A DNA stretch of 27,088 bases from an uncultured Lachnospiraceae bacterium (GCA_902801585.1 CADCIU010000037.1:1-27088), one strand, 5' to 3'. Positions 16,683 through 24,421 are shown, numbered from the stretch's first letter. The notes: generated by a model not told the origin, from the sequence alone. Made by a program: numbers and translations.

Positions 16683-17996
16683 ATGTTTGGTGCTAAACGG
16701 TTGAATAGCATACATCCCGGCCATTATAAAAATACAGCCGGGTGTGCAACTGAGGTAATGCCCGTCCCGGATGTGGTAAAGATCTCGATGTCGCAAAACA
16801 TCGGTGCACCGTGTAAGCCTCTGGTCAAAAAGGGAGATCATGTCCTCGTGGGACAGAAGATCGGTGATACAGAAGCTTTTCTTCATGTACCGGTTCATTC
16901 AAGCGTGTCGGGAGTCGTTACCGGAATCGAGACACAGAGAAATGCTATGGGCGGATATGACACGCTCGTTGTGATCGAATCCGACGGCAAGCAGGAGGTC
17001 GACCCCTCCATCAAACCTCCGGTGATCACAGATCAGCCAAGCTTCATCGCAGCGGTCAAGGAGAGCGGCCTGGTCGGTCTGGGTGGCGCAAGTTTTCCGA
17101 CATGGCTGAAGTTCAATCCGAAGAATCTGGGAGAACCTATGACCCTGATCCTCAACGGAGCGGAGTGCGAGCCTTTTATCACGTCCGACCACAGGACAAT
17201 GCTTGAGGACACCCAGAATATTATTGACGGTGCCCTTATGATCATGAAGTATATCCAGGCCAAGGAATGCTACATCGGCATCGAGGACAACAAGATGGAT
17301 GCGATCGAGCTGTTCAACAAAAAGCTTGCTGAACAGGGGATCACAAGCATTAAGACACATCCGCTGAAGGCCAGCTATCCCAAGGGAGCTGAGCGTGTTC
17401 TGATCTATGAAGTGACGGGAAAGACCTGCAATGCAGGCGTACTTCCTGCAGATTTGGGATGCATCGTCTCCAATATCACTTCTGTCGCATTCCTGGGACA
17501 GTATCTCAAGGACGGAATGCCTCTGATCAAGAAGAGAGTGACGATCGACGGCGATGCTGTCACAAAACCCGGCAATATCCTTCTTCCCATCGGAACCATG
17601 ATCCACGACGCGATCGGGTTCTGCGGCGGATACAAGGCTGAGCCCCGCAAGATCCTGATGGGCGGCCCTATGATGGGACGTGCTGTCTTTTCAGACAGAA
17701 TGCCGATCGTCAAGAACAACAACGCGATCCTGGCATTCTCCAAAGAACAGTCCCTGATCCCTGAAGAGACCGCATGCATCAGCTGCGGAAGATGCCACAG
17801 CGCATGTCCGTTCGATCTGCTGCCGACAGGCTTTGCGGATGCGTACGAGGCCAAAGATGTCAAGCGCCTCAATGACCTGAAGATCATGCAGTGTATGGAA
17901 TGCGGAAGCTGTTCTTACGTGTGCCCTGCACGCCGCCCGTTAGCTTTCATCAATAAGCTCGGAAAAGCATTAGTAAGGGAGGCAAGCCAGAAATGA
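16683..17996 (+). CDS. rnfC: Rnf complex electron transport subunit RnfC
   Basis: The NADH-binding peripheral subunit of the Rnf complex, facing the cytoplasm. It passes electrons between the complex and NAD(H). The 437 residues match the short clostridial form. The N-terminal biotin-lipoyl-like domain covers about residues 30-100. The Rossmann/nucleotide loop GLVGLGGASFPTWLKF lies near residue 128, followed by the SLBB region. Two [4Fe-4S] motifs follow: CISCGRCHSACP from residue 365 and CMECGSCSYVCP from residue 404. The C-terminus lacks the long Ala/Lys repeat tail found in proteobacterial RnfC. It is the first gene of the operon; its stop overlaps rnfD by four bases (ATGA). Confidence 0.97.
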   Translation: MFGAKRLNSIHPGHYKNTAGCATEVMPVPDVVKISMSQNIGAPCKPLVKKGDHVLVGQKIGDTEAFLHVPVHSSVSGVVTGIETQRNAMGGYDTLVVIESDGKQEVDPSIKPPVITDQPSFIAAVKESGLVGLGGASFPTWLKFNPKNLGEPMTLILNGAECEPFITSDHRTMLEDTQNIIDGALMIMKYIQAKECYIGIEDNKMDAIELFNKKLAEQGITSIKTHPLKASYPKGAERVLIYEVTGKTCNAGVLPADLGCIVSNITSVAFLGQYLKDGMPLIKKRVTIDGDAVTKPGNILLPIGTMIHDAIGFCGGYKAEPRKILMGGPMMGRAVFSDRMPIVKNNNAILAFSKEQSLIPEETACISCGRCHSACPFDLLPTGFADAYEAKDVKRLNDLKIMQCMECGSCSYVCPARRPLAFINKLGKALVREASQK

Positions 17997-19036
17997 CGGA
18001 CAATAAGAATGTAAAATATTATGATAATCTCGCCGTGGCATCGTCTCCCCATCTGGTGACGAGCCTCGACACACAGAAAACAATGATGTGGGTCCTGATC
18101 GCTCTGATCCCTTCCTTCATCGCAAGTGTTTTCTATTTTGGCGCCGGAGCCGTTGTTCTCACTGTGGTCTGCGCTGCAGCCAGCATGTTCTTTGAGTGGG
18201 GATATGAGAGGCTTATGGGCAAAAAAGTGACAGTCAGAGATCTGAGTGCCTGTGTGACCGGCGTGATCCTGGCCATGAACCTTCCCGCCAATCTGCCCGT
18301 CTGGATGGCAGTGATCGGCTGCTTCACGGCGATCGTGATCGTCAAGCAGCTCTACGGCGGACTGGGCCGCAACTTCGCGAACCCTGCGATCGTCGGACGT
18401 ATCGTACTGCTTTTGTCCTTCACGTCCCAGATGACCACATGGCCTGCCACAAGACTGAACGCTGCACCGGACGCTATGACCTGCGCAACGCCTCTGGGGC
18501 TTCTGGCTGACAACGCACTTGCCCAGTCCCCTTCCCTGAGGGATATGTTCCTTGGAAATATCGGCGGTGCAATGGGTGAGACCTGCACGATCGCAGTCCT
18601 GATCGGACTTGTGATCCTGATCTGGAAAAAGATCATTTCACCGATCATCCCGGTCTGCTATATCGGAACCGTATTCATTTTCTCATTGATCTATTACGCG
18701 GTTGCCGGCGGTGATTACAGTGCATTGCATATGGCACTGTTCCATGTACTTGCAGGCGGTGTTGTTTTCGGCGCCACATTCTGCGCGACCGACTATGTGA
18801 CGAGCCCGATCATGAAATACGCCAAGATCGCTTACGGTATCGGATGCGGTCTCGTTACTATGATCATTCGTCTGTTCTGCGCTTATCCTGAAGGTGCATC
18901 TTTCGCGATCCTGTTCATGAATGTCATGTCACCTCTTCTGGATATGATCGCCCAGAATTATTTCTACGGCATCGGTGCCGCAGAGAAGGCCGCCAAGAAA
19001 GCTGCCAAAGAAGCAGGAAAGGAGGCTGCCAAATAA
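17993..19036 (+). CDS. rnfD: Rnf complex subunit RnfD
   Basis: An integral membrane flavoprotein of 347 residues with about ten helices, homologous to NqrB. It is part of the ion-translocating electron path. The covalent FMN site is DAMTCATPLG, with the flavinylated Thr predicted at T166; the usual motif has S/T-G-A-T, so the Gly is a Cys here. Other conserved blocks are GGLGRNFANPAIVGR and the late ATDYVTSPI. The C-terminal 20 or so residues (AAEKAAKKAAKEAGKEAAK) form an Ala/Lys-rich cytoplasmic tail. Its start overlaps rnfC, and its stop shares one base with the rnfG start (TAATG). ApbE, needed to attach FMN, is encoded at 23142. Confidence 0.96.
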   Translation: MTDNKNVKYYDNLAVASSPHLVTSLDTQKTMMWVLIALIPSFIASVFYFGAGAVVLTVVCAAASMFFEWGYERLMGKKVTVRDLSACVTGVILAMNLPANLPVWMAVIGCFTAIVIVKQLYGGLGRNFANPAIVGRIVLLLSFTSQMTTWPATRLNAAPDAMTCATPLGLLADNALAQSPSLRDMFLGNIGGAMGETCTIAVLIGLVILIWKKIISPIIPVCYIGTVFIFSLIYYAVAGGDYSALHMALFHVLAGGVVFGATFCATDYVTSPIMKYAKIAYGIGCGLVTMIIRLFCAYPEGASFAILFMNVMSPLLDMIAQNYFYGIGAAEKAAKKAAKEAGKEAAK

Positions 19037-19611
19037 TGACTAAGAATGATAATTTTAAGGAATACGGCATGCCGGTCGTCGTCCTCGTTGCGATCTGCTT
19101 TGTGACGACACTCCTTCTGGCACTGACCAACTCGGTTTCGGATCCCATTATCATCCGCAACCAGGAGATCACTGCGACGGCGAACAGAAAAGAACTGCTC
19201 CCCGATGCAGATGATTTTACCAAGATCGATGTGGACAGCTATGCTTCATCTTCTGACGGCAAGGCATCTGTCACAGAGATCTATAAGGCCAACAATGACG
19301 CCGGTTACGTCATGACATGCACGACCAAGTCCTTCGGCGGTGACCTCACTATGATGGTCGGTCTTGATGCTTCAGGTTCGATCACGGGTGTCAAGGTCAC
19401 GGATCACGCCGATACACCCGGTGTCGGCACCAAGGATCAGGATCCCGAGTATCTCGCGCAGTACATCAGCAAGACTTCACTGGGTGCGGAAGATGTCAAG
19501 AAAGAAGCGGGATTTAACTTCATCACCGGTGCATCCGTATCCGGTACCGCGATCCATAAAGGCGTCTATGCCGCACTGGCACAGTATGCCGCATTAGGAG
19601 GTGCGCAATAA
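19036..19611 (+). CDS. rnfG: Rnf complex subunit RnfG
   Basis: A 191-residue flavoprotein with one N-terminal membrane helix (about 10-31, MPVVVLVAICFVTTLLLAL) and an extracytoplasmic FMN-binding domain, homologous to NqrC. It carries GLDASGSITGVKVTDHADTPGVG, typical of the family. The flavinylation site reads N161-F-I-T-G-A-S167: the usual acidic residue before the motif is Asn, and the FMN acceptor is predicted to be Ser instead of Thr. Both replacements are unusual together, although Ser acceptors are accepted in the ApbE motif. The start and stop codons overlap both neighbours by single bases, which implies coupled translation in rnfCDGEAB. Confidence 0.95.
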   Translation: MTKNDNFKEYGMPVVVLVAICFVTTLLLALTNSVSDPIIIRNQEITATANRKELLPDADDFTKIDVDSYASSSDGKASVTEIYKANNDAGYVMTCTTKSFGGDLTMMVGLDASGSITGVKVTDHADTPGVGTKDQDPEYLAQYISKTSLGAEDVKKEAGFNFITGASVSGTAIHKGVYAALAQYAALGGAQ

Positions 19612-20327
19612 TGGAAGAGAGGAAAAGAATTGACGTCCTTTTGAACGGCCTGATCAAAGAGTATCCCGTACTGGTCCTTGTACTCGGAACCTGCCCCACG
19701 CTGGCAACTTCCACATCGGTAGAGACCGGCTTCGGCATGGGTCTCGCCGCGACTGCCGTTCTTATTTGTTCCAATATCGTTATTTCGGCGCTTCACAATG
19801 TCATTCCGGATAAAGTCAGAATTCCCTGCTTTATCACGGTCATCGCCGGATTCGTCACGATCGTGCAGATGGTCCTGCAGGCATTCGTCCCTTCGCTGTA
19901 CAGCGCGCTCGGACTGTATCTGCCTCTGATCGTCGTTAACTGCATCATCCTCGGCCGCGCCGAGATGTTTGCCAGCAAGAACAGTATTCTTGATTCCGCT
20001 CTTGACGGGATCGGCATGGGCCTGGGCTTCACACTGACCCTGGTCATCATGGGCACACTCCGTGAGGTTCTCGGAAGCGGCACATGGCTTGCAGGCGACT
20101 GGTTCGGATTTGCAAAAGGATTTAAGGGTATCCCGCTGCTGTCGAACTTCATCCCCGGCATGAGCATCATGACCATGGTCCCCGGCGGCTTCTTCGTATA
20201 CGCGATCGTCATGGCGGCTGTTCATTATCTGACAAAAGATAAGAGCAAGATCCGCAATGAGTTTGGATGCGACGGATGCGCGAATGCCGGCAGCTGTGCT
20301 GACGGCGAGTGCGCAGCGCAGAAGTGA
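19611..20327 (+). CDS. rnfE: Rnf complex subunit RnfE with a cysteine-rich tail
   Basis: A 238-residue membrane subunit, homologous to NqrD, with about six helices. C28 (LGTCPTLA) and C111 (VVNCIILG) are the conserved half-membrane cysteines that, with the equivalent pair in RnfA, hold the intramembrane [2Fe-2S] cluster. The protein is about 30 residues longer than the typical ~200. After the last helix comes a hydrophilic tail, KDKSKIRNEFG, ending with four cysteines at C220, C223, C229 and C234 (CDGCANAGSCADGECAAQK). That spacing, CxxC-x5-C-x4-C, could bind metal. It begins one base before the rnfG stop ends, and rnfA follows after 17 bases. Confidence 0.95.
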   Translation: MEERKRIDVLLNGLIKEYPVLVLVLGTCPTLATSTSVETGFGMGLAATAVLICSNIVISALHNVIPDKVRIPCFITVIAGFVTIVQMVLQAFVPSLYSALGLYLPLIVVNCIILGRAEMFASKNSILDSALDGIGMGLGFTLTLVIMGTLREVLGSGTWLAGDWFGFAKGFKGIPLLSNFIPGMSIMTMVPGGFFVYAIVMAAVHYLTKDKSKIRNEFGCDGCANAGSCADGECAAQK

Positions 20328-20344
20328 GAGAGGAGGAGTAATTC

Positions 20345-20920
20345 ATGAAACTGATCATCATCATTATCAGCATGGTGCTGGTGAATAACTATCCTCTGGC
20401 ACAGTTCCTGGGGATCTGCCCCTTCCTCGGTGTTTCCAAAGATATGGACAGTTCCACCGGCATGGGCATCGCTGTTACATTCGTTATGGTTCTGGCTACA
20501 GCAGCCACATGGCCCATCCAGCAGCTTCTCAATAAGTTCGGCATCGGCTATATGCAGACGGTCGTCTTCATTCTGGTCATCGCGGCGCTGGTTCAGCTTG
20601 TCGAGATGTTCATGAAAAAGAGCATGCCCGCGCTCTACAAATCGCTCGGTGTGTTCCTTCCGCTGATCACAACAAACTGCGCGGTCCTCGGTGTCTGCAT
20701 CTCCAACATCGATTCCGGTTACGGATATCTGGAGGCGCTTGTCAACGCATTCGGCGCCGGTATCGGTTTCCTGTTCGCCATGGTGATCATGGCCGGTATC
20801 CGCGGCAAACTTGTTGACCAGAGCCGCATTCCGGAGTCCTTCAGAGGCGTTCCGATCGTCCTGATCACAGCGGCGATCCTCTCCCTGAGCTTCATGGGCT
20901 TCAACGGAATGTTTTCATAA
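20345..20920 (+). CDS. rnfA: Rnf complex subunit RnfA
   Basis: A 191-residue membrane subunit with six helices, homologous to NqrE and pseudo-symmetric to RnfE. C25 (GICPFLG) and C112 (TTNCAVLG) are the conserved cysteines for the shared intramembrane [2Fe-2S] cluster. Length is exactly as expected. GAGAGGAGGAG precedes the ATG. It is followed by rnfB after 15 bases. Confidence 0.97.
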   Translation: MKLIIIIISMVLVNNYPLAQFLGICPFLGVSKDMDSSTGMGIAVTFVMVLATAATWPIQQLLNKFGIGYMQTVVFILVIAALVQLVEMFMKKSMPALYKSLGVFLPLITTNCAVLGVCISNIDSGYGYLEALVNAFGAGIGFLFAMVIMAGIRGKLVDQSRIPESFRGVPIVLITAAILSLSFMGFNGMFS

Positions 20921-20935
20921 GAAAGGAGAAAGAGG

Positions 20936-21886
20936 ATGAATATCGCAATACCTGTCATACTTGTTGTCATCGTCGGTCTCCTCGCTTCCTGTATGCTCAG
21001 CTATGCATCCAAAGTATTTGCCATCCAGGAAGATCAGCTTTTCCTCGACCTGCGCGCAGAGCTCCCCGGAGCCAACTGCGGCGGCTGCGGATTTGCAGGA
21101 TGTGACGATTATGCTCACGCACTTGCAGAAGGCGGCGACGTTCCCTGCACTAAGTGCTCGGTCGGTGGTCCTGCGGTAGCAGGAAAGCTGGCAGCCCTTT
21201 TGGGACAGGATGCCAGCGGCATGGAGAAAAAGGTGGCTTTTGTCATGTGCAACGGCACACCTGATCACGCTTCCAAGCTTTATGAGTATGAGGACATCAG
21301 CTCCTGTAAAGCCGCCAAGCAGCTGTTCGGCGGCAGCAAGCAGTGTCCTTACGGCTGTATCGGTCTGGGTGACTGCGTTGCAGCATGTGAATTCGATGCG
21401 ATCCGCATCATCGACGGCATTGCCGTTGTAGGACGTGACTACTGCACAAGCTGCGGTGCATGCGCTAAAGCTTGCCCTCAGAAACTGATCAAGATCCTTC
21501 CCGAGTCTGCCAAAGTCCAGGTCCGCTGCCACAACGAGCAGAAGGGCGCAGATGCCAGAAAAGCTTGTTCTGTCGCCTGCATCGGCTGCGGCCAGTGCGC
21601 GAAGGTCTGCCCTAAAGGCGCGATCACAGTGGTCAATAATCTCAGCGTGATCGACCCCGAGAAGTGCATCAAGTGCGGTCTCTGTGCTGCTAAGTGCCCG
21701 ACCGGCGCAATTCAGGATGTTCTTCATACTGCAGAGCAGAAGGAAAAGATCAAGAAGGGACTTCAGGCAAAAGAAGCCAAGGAAGCAGAGAAGCGCAAGC
21801 AGGCTGCACTGAAGGCAAAGGCTGAGAAGGAAGCAGCTGCAAAGGCAGCAGCAGAGGCGAAAGCTGCTGAGGCACCCAAAGCCTGA
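20936..21886 (+). CDS. rnfB: Rnf complex ferredoxin-type subunit RnfB
   Basis: A 316-residue subunit that accepts electrons from reduced ferredoxin. An N-terminal helix (IPVILVVIVGLLASCML) anchors it. The [4Fe-4S] domain begins at C48 (NCGGCGFAGC, C48-C51-C56), continuing to PCTKC. Further cluster motifs are CPYGCIGLGDCVAAC, CTSCGACAKACP, CSVACIGCGQCAKVCP and CIKCGLCAAKCP. This is the multi-cluster form seen in clostridia. The last ~50 residues are a charged Lys/Glu/Ala-rich helix (EKIKKGLQAKEAKEAEKRK...). AAGGAGAAAGAGG gives a good ribosome binding site. It is the last gene of the operon, ending 87 bases before a strong terminator. Confidence 0.97.
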   Translation: MNIAIPVILVVIVGLLASCMLSYASKVFAIQEDQLFLDLRAELPGANCGGCGFAGCDDYAHALAEGGDVPCTKCSVGGPAVAGKLAALLGQDASGMEKKVAFVMCNGTPDHASKLYEYEDISSCKAAKQLFGGSKQCPYGCIGLGDCVAACEFDAIRIIDGIAVVGRDYCTSCGACAKACPQKLIKILPESAKVQVRCHNEQKGADARKACSVACIGCGQCAKVCPKGAITVVNNLSVIDPEKCIKCGLCAAKCPTGAIQDVLHTAEQKEKIKKGLQAKEAKEAEKRKQAALKAKAEKEAAAKAAAEAKAAEAPKA

Positions 21887-21972
21887 TCGACTCGACTCGT
21901 ACAGTGAACTGAACAGTCAAGTGAAAGATCACTGTTAAGTGGGAATCACATTGAACTAAAATCACAAACAGT

Positions 21973-22010
21973 AAGGAGCTGATGCATTTAATATGCTCAG
22001 CTCCTTTTCT
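21973..22010 (+). terminator. Rho-independent terminator of the rnf operon
   Basis: A perfect 10-bp stem, AAGGAGCTGA (21973-21982) with TCAGCTCCTT (21997-22006). It can be extended by GCA/TGC pairs past a bulged T, and is followed by TTTTCTT. The T tract is also the start of the 16-nt tandem repeat array. Confidence 0.88.
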
Positions 22011-22068
22011 TATGCATCTGTTTTCTTATGCATCTATTTTCTTATGCATATATTTTCTTATGCACATA
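22005..22068. repeat. Four 16-nt tandem repeats overlapping the rnf terminator
   Basis: Units: TTTTCTTATGCATCTG (22005-22020), TTTTCTTATGCATCTA (22021-22036), TTTTCTTATGCATATA (22037-22052) and TTTTCTTATGCACATA (22053-22068), then a partial TTTCTTTT. Each unit contains the palindrome ATGCAT or a one-base variant. The array begins in the terminator T tract and ends 79 bases from the convergent Gx gene. There is no spacer between units, so this is not a CRISPR. Confidence 0.9.
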
Positions 22069-22147
22069 TTTCTTTTGTTAAATTTCTTTCGGATATTGAC
22101 CGGATCATTTTGGACACTTTGGAGGCAGCCGGGTATTCCCGCCATGA

Positions 22148-22666
22148 TCAGAAGAACAATTTCCCGGGAATATGCTCGAGTAATATATAGGCAAACCATC
22201 CGATCAAAATACCGGTAATTGTTCCTGATACAATGAGGACCGGAAGATAGTAAAAGATTTCCGGACTGGAGACCAGAAATGCCGCGGCAGTGAGCTGGCC
22301 GATGTTGTGGGCTGCGCCGCCTCCCATGCTGACGCCGACTACGGAAAAGACATCGCTCTTTTTGAGGAGGCACATGACTGCAAAACTCAGAATACAGCCG
22401 CACAGCGAATAGATCGCGCCATAGAGCCCGGAGAACATAAAGCCGGCCAGGAGGATCCGGATCAAATTGATGGTCAGGGCATATCGGCTGTTCAGCCGGT
22501 ACATAGCAACGATCACGACGAGGTTGGCGATTCCGAGCTTGATGCCGGGGATCCCGGGGGCAGCGGGGAGGATCGCCTCTATATAAGAAAAAATAAGGGC
22601 AAGTGACGCCAAAACAGCGCTCACAGCCACGCGCTTTGCAGCCGGCTGATTATTGGGCAACTGCAT
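22148..22666 (-). CDS. Gx transporter family protein (annotated elsewhere as heptaprenyl diphosphate synthase component I)
   Basis: A 172-residue membrane protein with about five hydrophobic segments. It shows AVSAVLASLALIFSYIEA, the PGIPGIKLGIANLVVI motif and GVSMGGGAAHNIGQLTAAAF. That Gx-rich pattern is characteristic of the family, related in form to small-molecule S components such as ECF/ThiW-type transporters. The prenyl-synthase name is historical. The substrate is unknown. The start overlaps the end of the NusG-domain-II gene by 17 bases, with AAAGGAGG directly upstream, so the two are coupled. The pair commonly neighbours rnf and apbE in clostridia (established association, as I recall it). 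Confidence 0.85.
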   Translation of the reverse strand: MQLPNNQPAAKRVAVSAVLASLALIFSYIEAILPAAPGIPGIKLGIANLVVIVAMYRLNSRYALTINLIRILLAGFMFSGLYGAIYSLCGCILSFAVMCLLKKSDVFSVVGVSMGGGAAHNIGQLTAAAFLVSSPEIFYYLPVLIVSGTITGILIGWFAYILLEHIPGKLFF

Positions 22667-23027
22667 CTACATCCGCCTCCTTTCCACCCTGTATGAGTAC
22701 TACGATTTTGTGTGGAAGACATATTATGCTCTCGCCGGAATGAGAGATCGCTTTGTGGTTTACGCAGACCTGGTTTTGACAATCGGAAGACTGCATCCTT
22801 ACGCTGCCATCCTCTATTACGACAACATTGTGGAAGTCCTCGCCGCTGATCCTGATTTCGCGGTTTTCATCCAAGCTGTAAGTGCCATAGGGACTGCCGT
22901 TCAATGTGATGACGACATCTCCGGCAGGGGCTGACAGCCTGAAGAAGATCAGTACCGTAAATAAGCCTGCTGAGAAAAGAAGAATACCGAACAGGATAAT
23001 GTCCGCTTTTCTGATAAAACTGAACAT
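22650..23027 (-). CDS. NusG domain II-containing membrane protein
   Basis: A 125-residue protein with an N-terminal membrane helix (about 9-28, IILFGILLFSAGLFTVLIFF) followed by an extracytoplasmic beta domain of NusG-domain-II type (about 35-115). The family pattern SSDCQNQVCVNHKAI...ESIICLPHKIVVLI is intact, with three cysteines in conserved places. The function is not established; it is not a transcription factor despite the name. ATG 23027 is chosen because GGAG lies nine bases upstream; the ATG at 23042 has no ribosome binding site, and the frame open above it has no family similarity. It is divergent from apbE. Confidence 0.85.
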   Translation of the reverse strand: MFSFIRKADIILFGILLFSAGLFTVLIFFRLSAPAGDVVITLNGSPYGTYSLDENREIRISGEDFHNVVVIEDGSVRMQSSDCQNQVCVNHKAISHSGESIICLPHKIVVLIQGGKEADVDAVAQ

Positions 23028-23141
23028 GTTACAATTCTCCATACAAGCTGCGCGCTTCGAGGGACTAAACTGTGACAGCCGCGCAGAAATCAAAACCCAT
23101 TGGCAGGATCTGCTGTCATACATCCAACAGGAGTTCACAAA
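23028..23141. promoter_or_regulatory. Divergent intergenic region between the NusG-II/Gx genes and apbE
   Basis: This 114-base gap must contain promoters for both directions unless apbE is read through from elsewhere. I see no pair of boxes good enough to name; TTGGCA at 23100-23105 lacks a convincing -10. CAGGAG (23128-23133) is the ribosome binding site of apbE. Confidence 0.4.
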
Positions 23142-24242
23142 ATGAAAACAGTTAACAAGTATCTGACTTCGAAGAACACCGCGCGTAAAAACGCTCAAAT
23201 AAAAAACGCCGCAATAAAGAATGCATTTAAGCTGATCGCTGCAGTTTCTGCAGTGTTTTTGATTATAACACAGTCAGGATGCGGCAGCAAAACGGCTGAG
23301 CCTGTATCGAAGCAAAGCTTCTATTTTGACACTGTCTGCTCCATCACAGTGTATGACATGGAGGAGATGAATGAAGAGGGGGCGCAGGCAGCAATTGACG
23401 AGGCCTTTAAGCTTTGCAGCCATTATGAATCACTGCTGAGCCGTACCAAAGAAGGCAGCGATATCTACAAGATCAACCATGCCGAGGGAAAGCCGGTGGA
23501 TTGTGATCCGGAGACAGTGGAAGTGATCCGCAAGGGTCTGGACTACAGCAAGATGTCCGATGGCGCATTTGATATCACGATCGGAAGGGTGACGGATCTA
23601 TGGGATTTCCATGCAGAGAACCCGGATGTACCTTCTGAGGAGGAACTGAAAAAGGCAGTATCCACCGTCAACTGGAAGAATGTAAGTATTGAAGGAAACA
23701 CGGTGACGGTCTCTGATCCTGAGACGCATCTGGATCTGGGGGGAATCGCAAAGGGATTCATTGCGGATAAAGTCGGAGAAAAACTCGAAGAGTGCGGTGT
23801 GACTTCGGCTGTTATCAGCCTTGGCGGGAATATTGTGTGTATCGGGAAAAAGCCTGACGGCAAAGAAGGCAGACCATTCCGTGTGGGAATCGAGAAGCCG
23901 TACTCTGAGCAGTCGGAAATCGTCGGCGCAGTGGACTGCGAGGATGAAACTGTCGTAACATCCGGGGTTTACCAGAGATATTTCGAGCGGGACGGCGTCC
24001 GCTACCACCATATCCTGGATCCTGCGACCGGATATCCCGCCCGGTCTGATGTGGTCGGAGTGACGCTGCGGGCTCCCAAAGGGAGATCGGCAGACTGTGA
24101 TGCCATGGCAACGATTCTGCTGATGATGGGACAAGAGAAAGGAATAAAAGCCGCAGAGGAGACAGAGTATATCGAAGCTTTCTTCATTACTGCAGACGGA
24201 AGCTGTACCTGTACAGACGGAATGAAATTAGAAGAGGACTAA
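23142..24242 (+). CDS. apbE: FAD:protein FMN transferase, exported lipoprotein
   Basis: ApbE transfers FMN from FAD to Thr/Ser of proteins such as RnfD, RnfG and other secreted flavoproteins, acting outside the membrane. The 366 residues include a lysine-rich N-region and a lipoprotein signal, KLIAAVSAVFLIITQ, with lipobox QSGC (lipidated Cys near residue 47). ApbE motifs: SDGAFDITIGRVTDLWDF near residue 138, LDLGGIAKGFIADK near 197, VISLGGNI, HHILDPATGYPA near 289 and the metal-binding SADCDAMATILLM near 317. ATG 23142 has CAGGAG eight bases upstream; a TTG at 23100 is less likely. It probably modifies RnfD T166 and RnfG S167 encoded just upstream. Confidence 0.95.
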   Translation: MKTVNKYLTSKNTARKNAQIKNAAIKNAFKLIAAVSAVFLIITQSGCGSKTAEPVSKQSFYFDTVCSITVYDMEEMNEEGAQAAIDEAFKLCSHYESLLSRTKEGSDIYKINHAEGKPVDCDPETVEVIRKGLDYSKMSDGAFDITIGRVTDLWDFHAENPDVPSEEELKKAVSTVNWKNVSIEGNTVTVSDPETHLDLGGIAKGFIADKVGEKLEECGVTSAVISLGGNIVCIGKKPDGKEGRPFRVGIEKPYSEQSEIVGAVDCEDETVVTSGVYQRYFERDGVRYHHILDPATGYPARSDVVGVTLRAPKGRSADCDAMATILLMMGQEKGIKAAEETEYIEAFFITADGSCTCTDGMKLEED

Positions 24243-24421
24243 AGCTGTTATACTTCTTCGCAGCGTCCCGATCCGAGAGTTACAGAACTTAAAAAAAACG
24301 TAAAAATTTCGAAATTTATGGATATTATATGACAATAATAGAATATAATATAAATATGCAGTAATAGATATGAATTGCATCCGGATTGGTCGATTGCGCA
24401 AACAGTAAAGGAGAGAGAGTT
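24243..24421. other. AT-rich leader of the adhesin gene
   Basis: No terminator hairpin is visible after apbE. The stretch 24289-24375 is very A/T-rich, with a TATAAT at 24345-24350 (in GAATATAATATAAA) but no good -35 at 17 bases. AAAGGAG (24407-24413) is the ribosome binding site. The GCGCAAACAG segment at 24395-24404 slightly recalls part of a c-di-GMP-I aptamer, but the rest of that fold is missing. Confidence 0.4.

Noticed and set aside
22005..22068. CRISPR-like array
   Set aside because: The units are contiguous 16-mers with no spacers and no cas genes nearby.
21982..22218. Small hydrophobic open frames (65-78 codons) across the 16-nt repeats
   Set aside because: Their hydrophobic residues come from the TTTTCTTATGCAT repeats, they start within the rnf terminator, and they have no ribosome binding site.
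24390..24421. Cyclic-di-GMP riboswitch before the adhesin
   Set aside because: Only a short GCGCAAA-like segment matches; the paired helices and tetraloop/receptor elements are absent.
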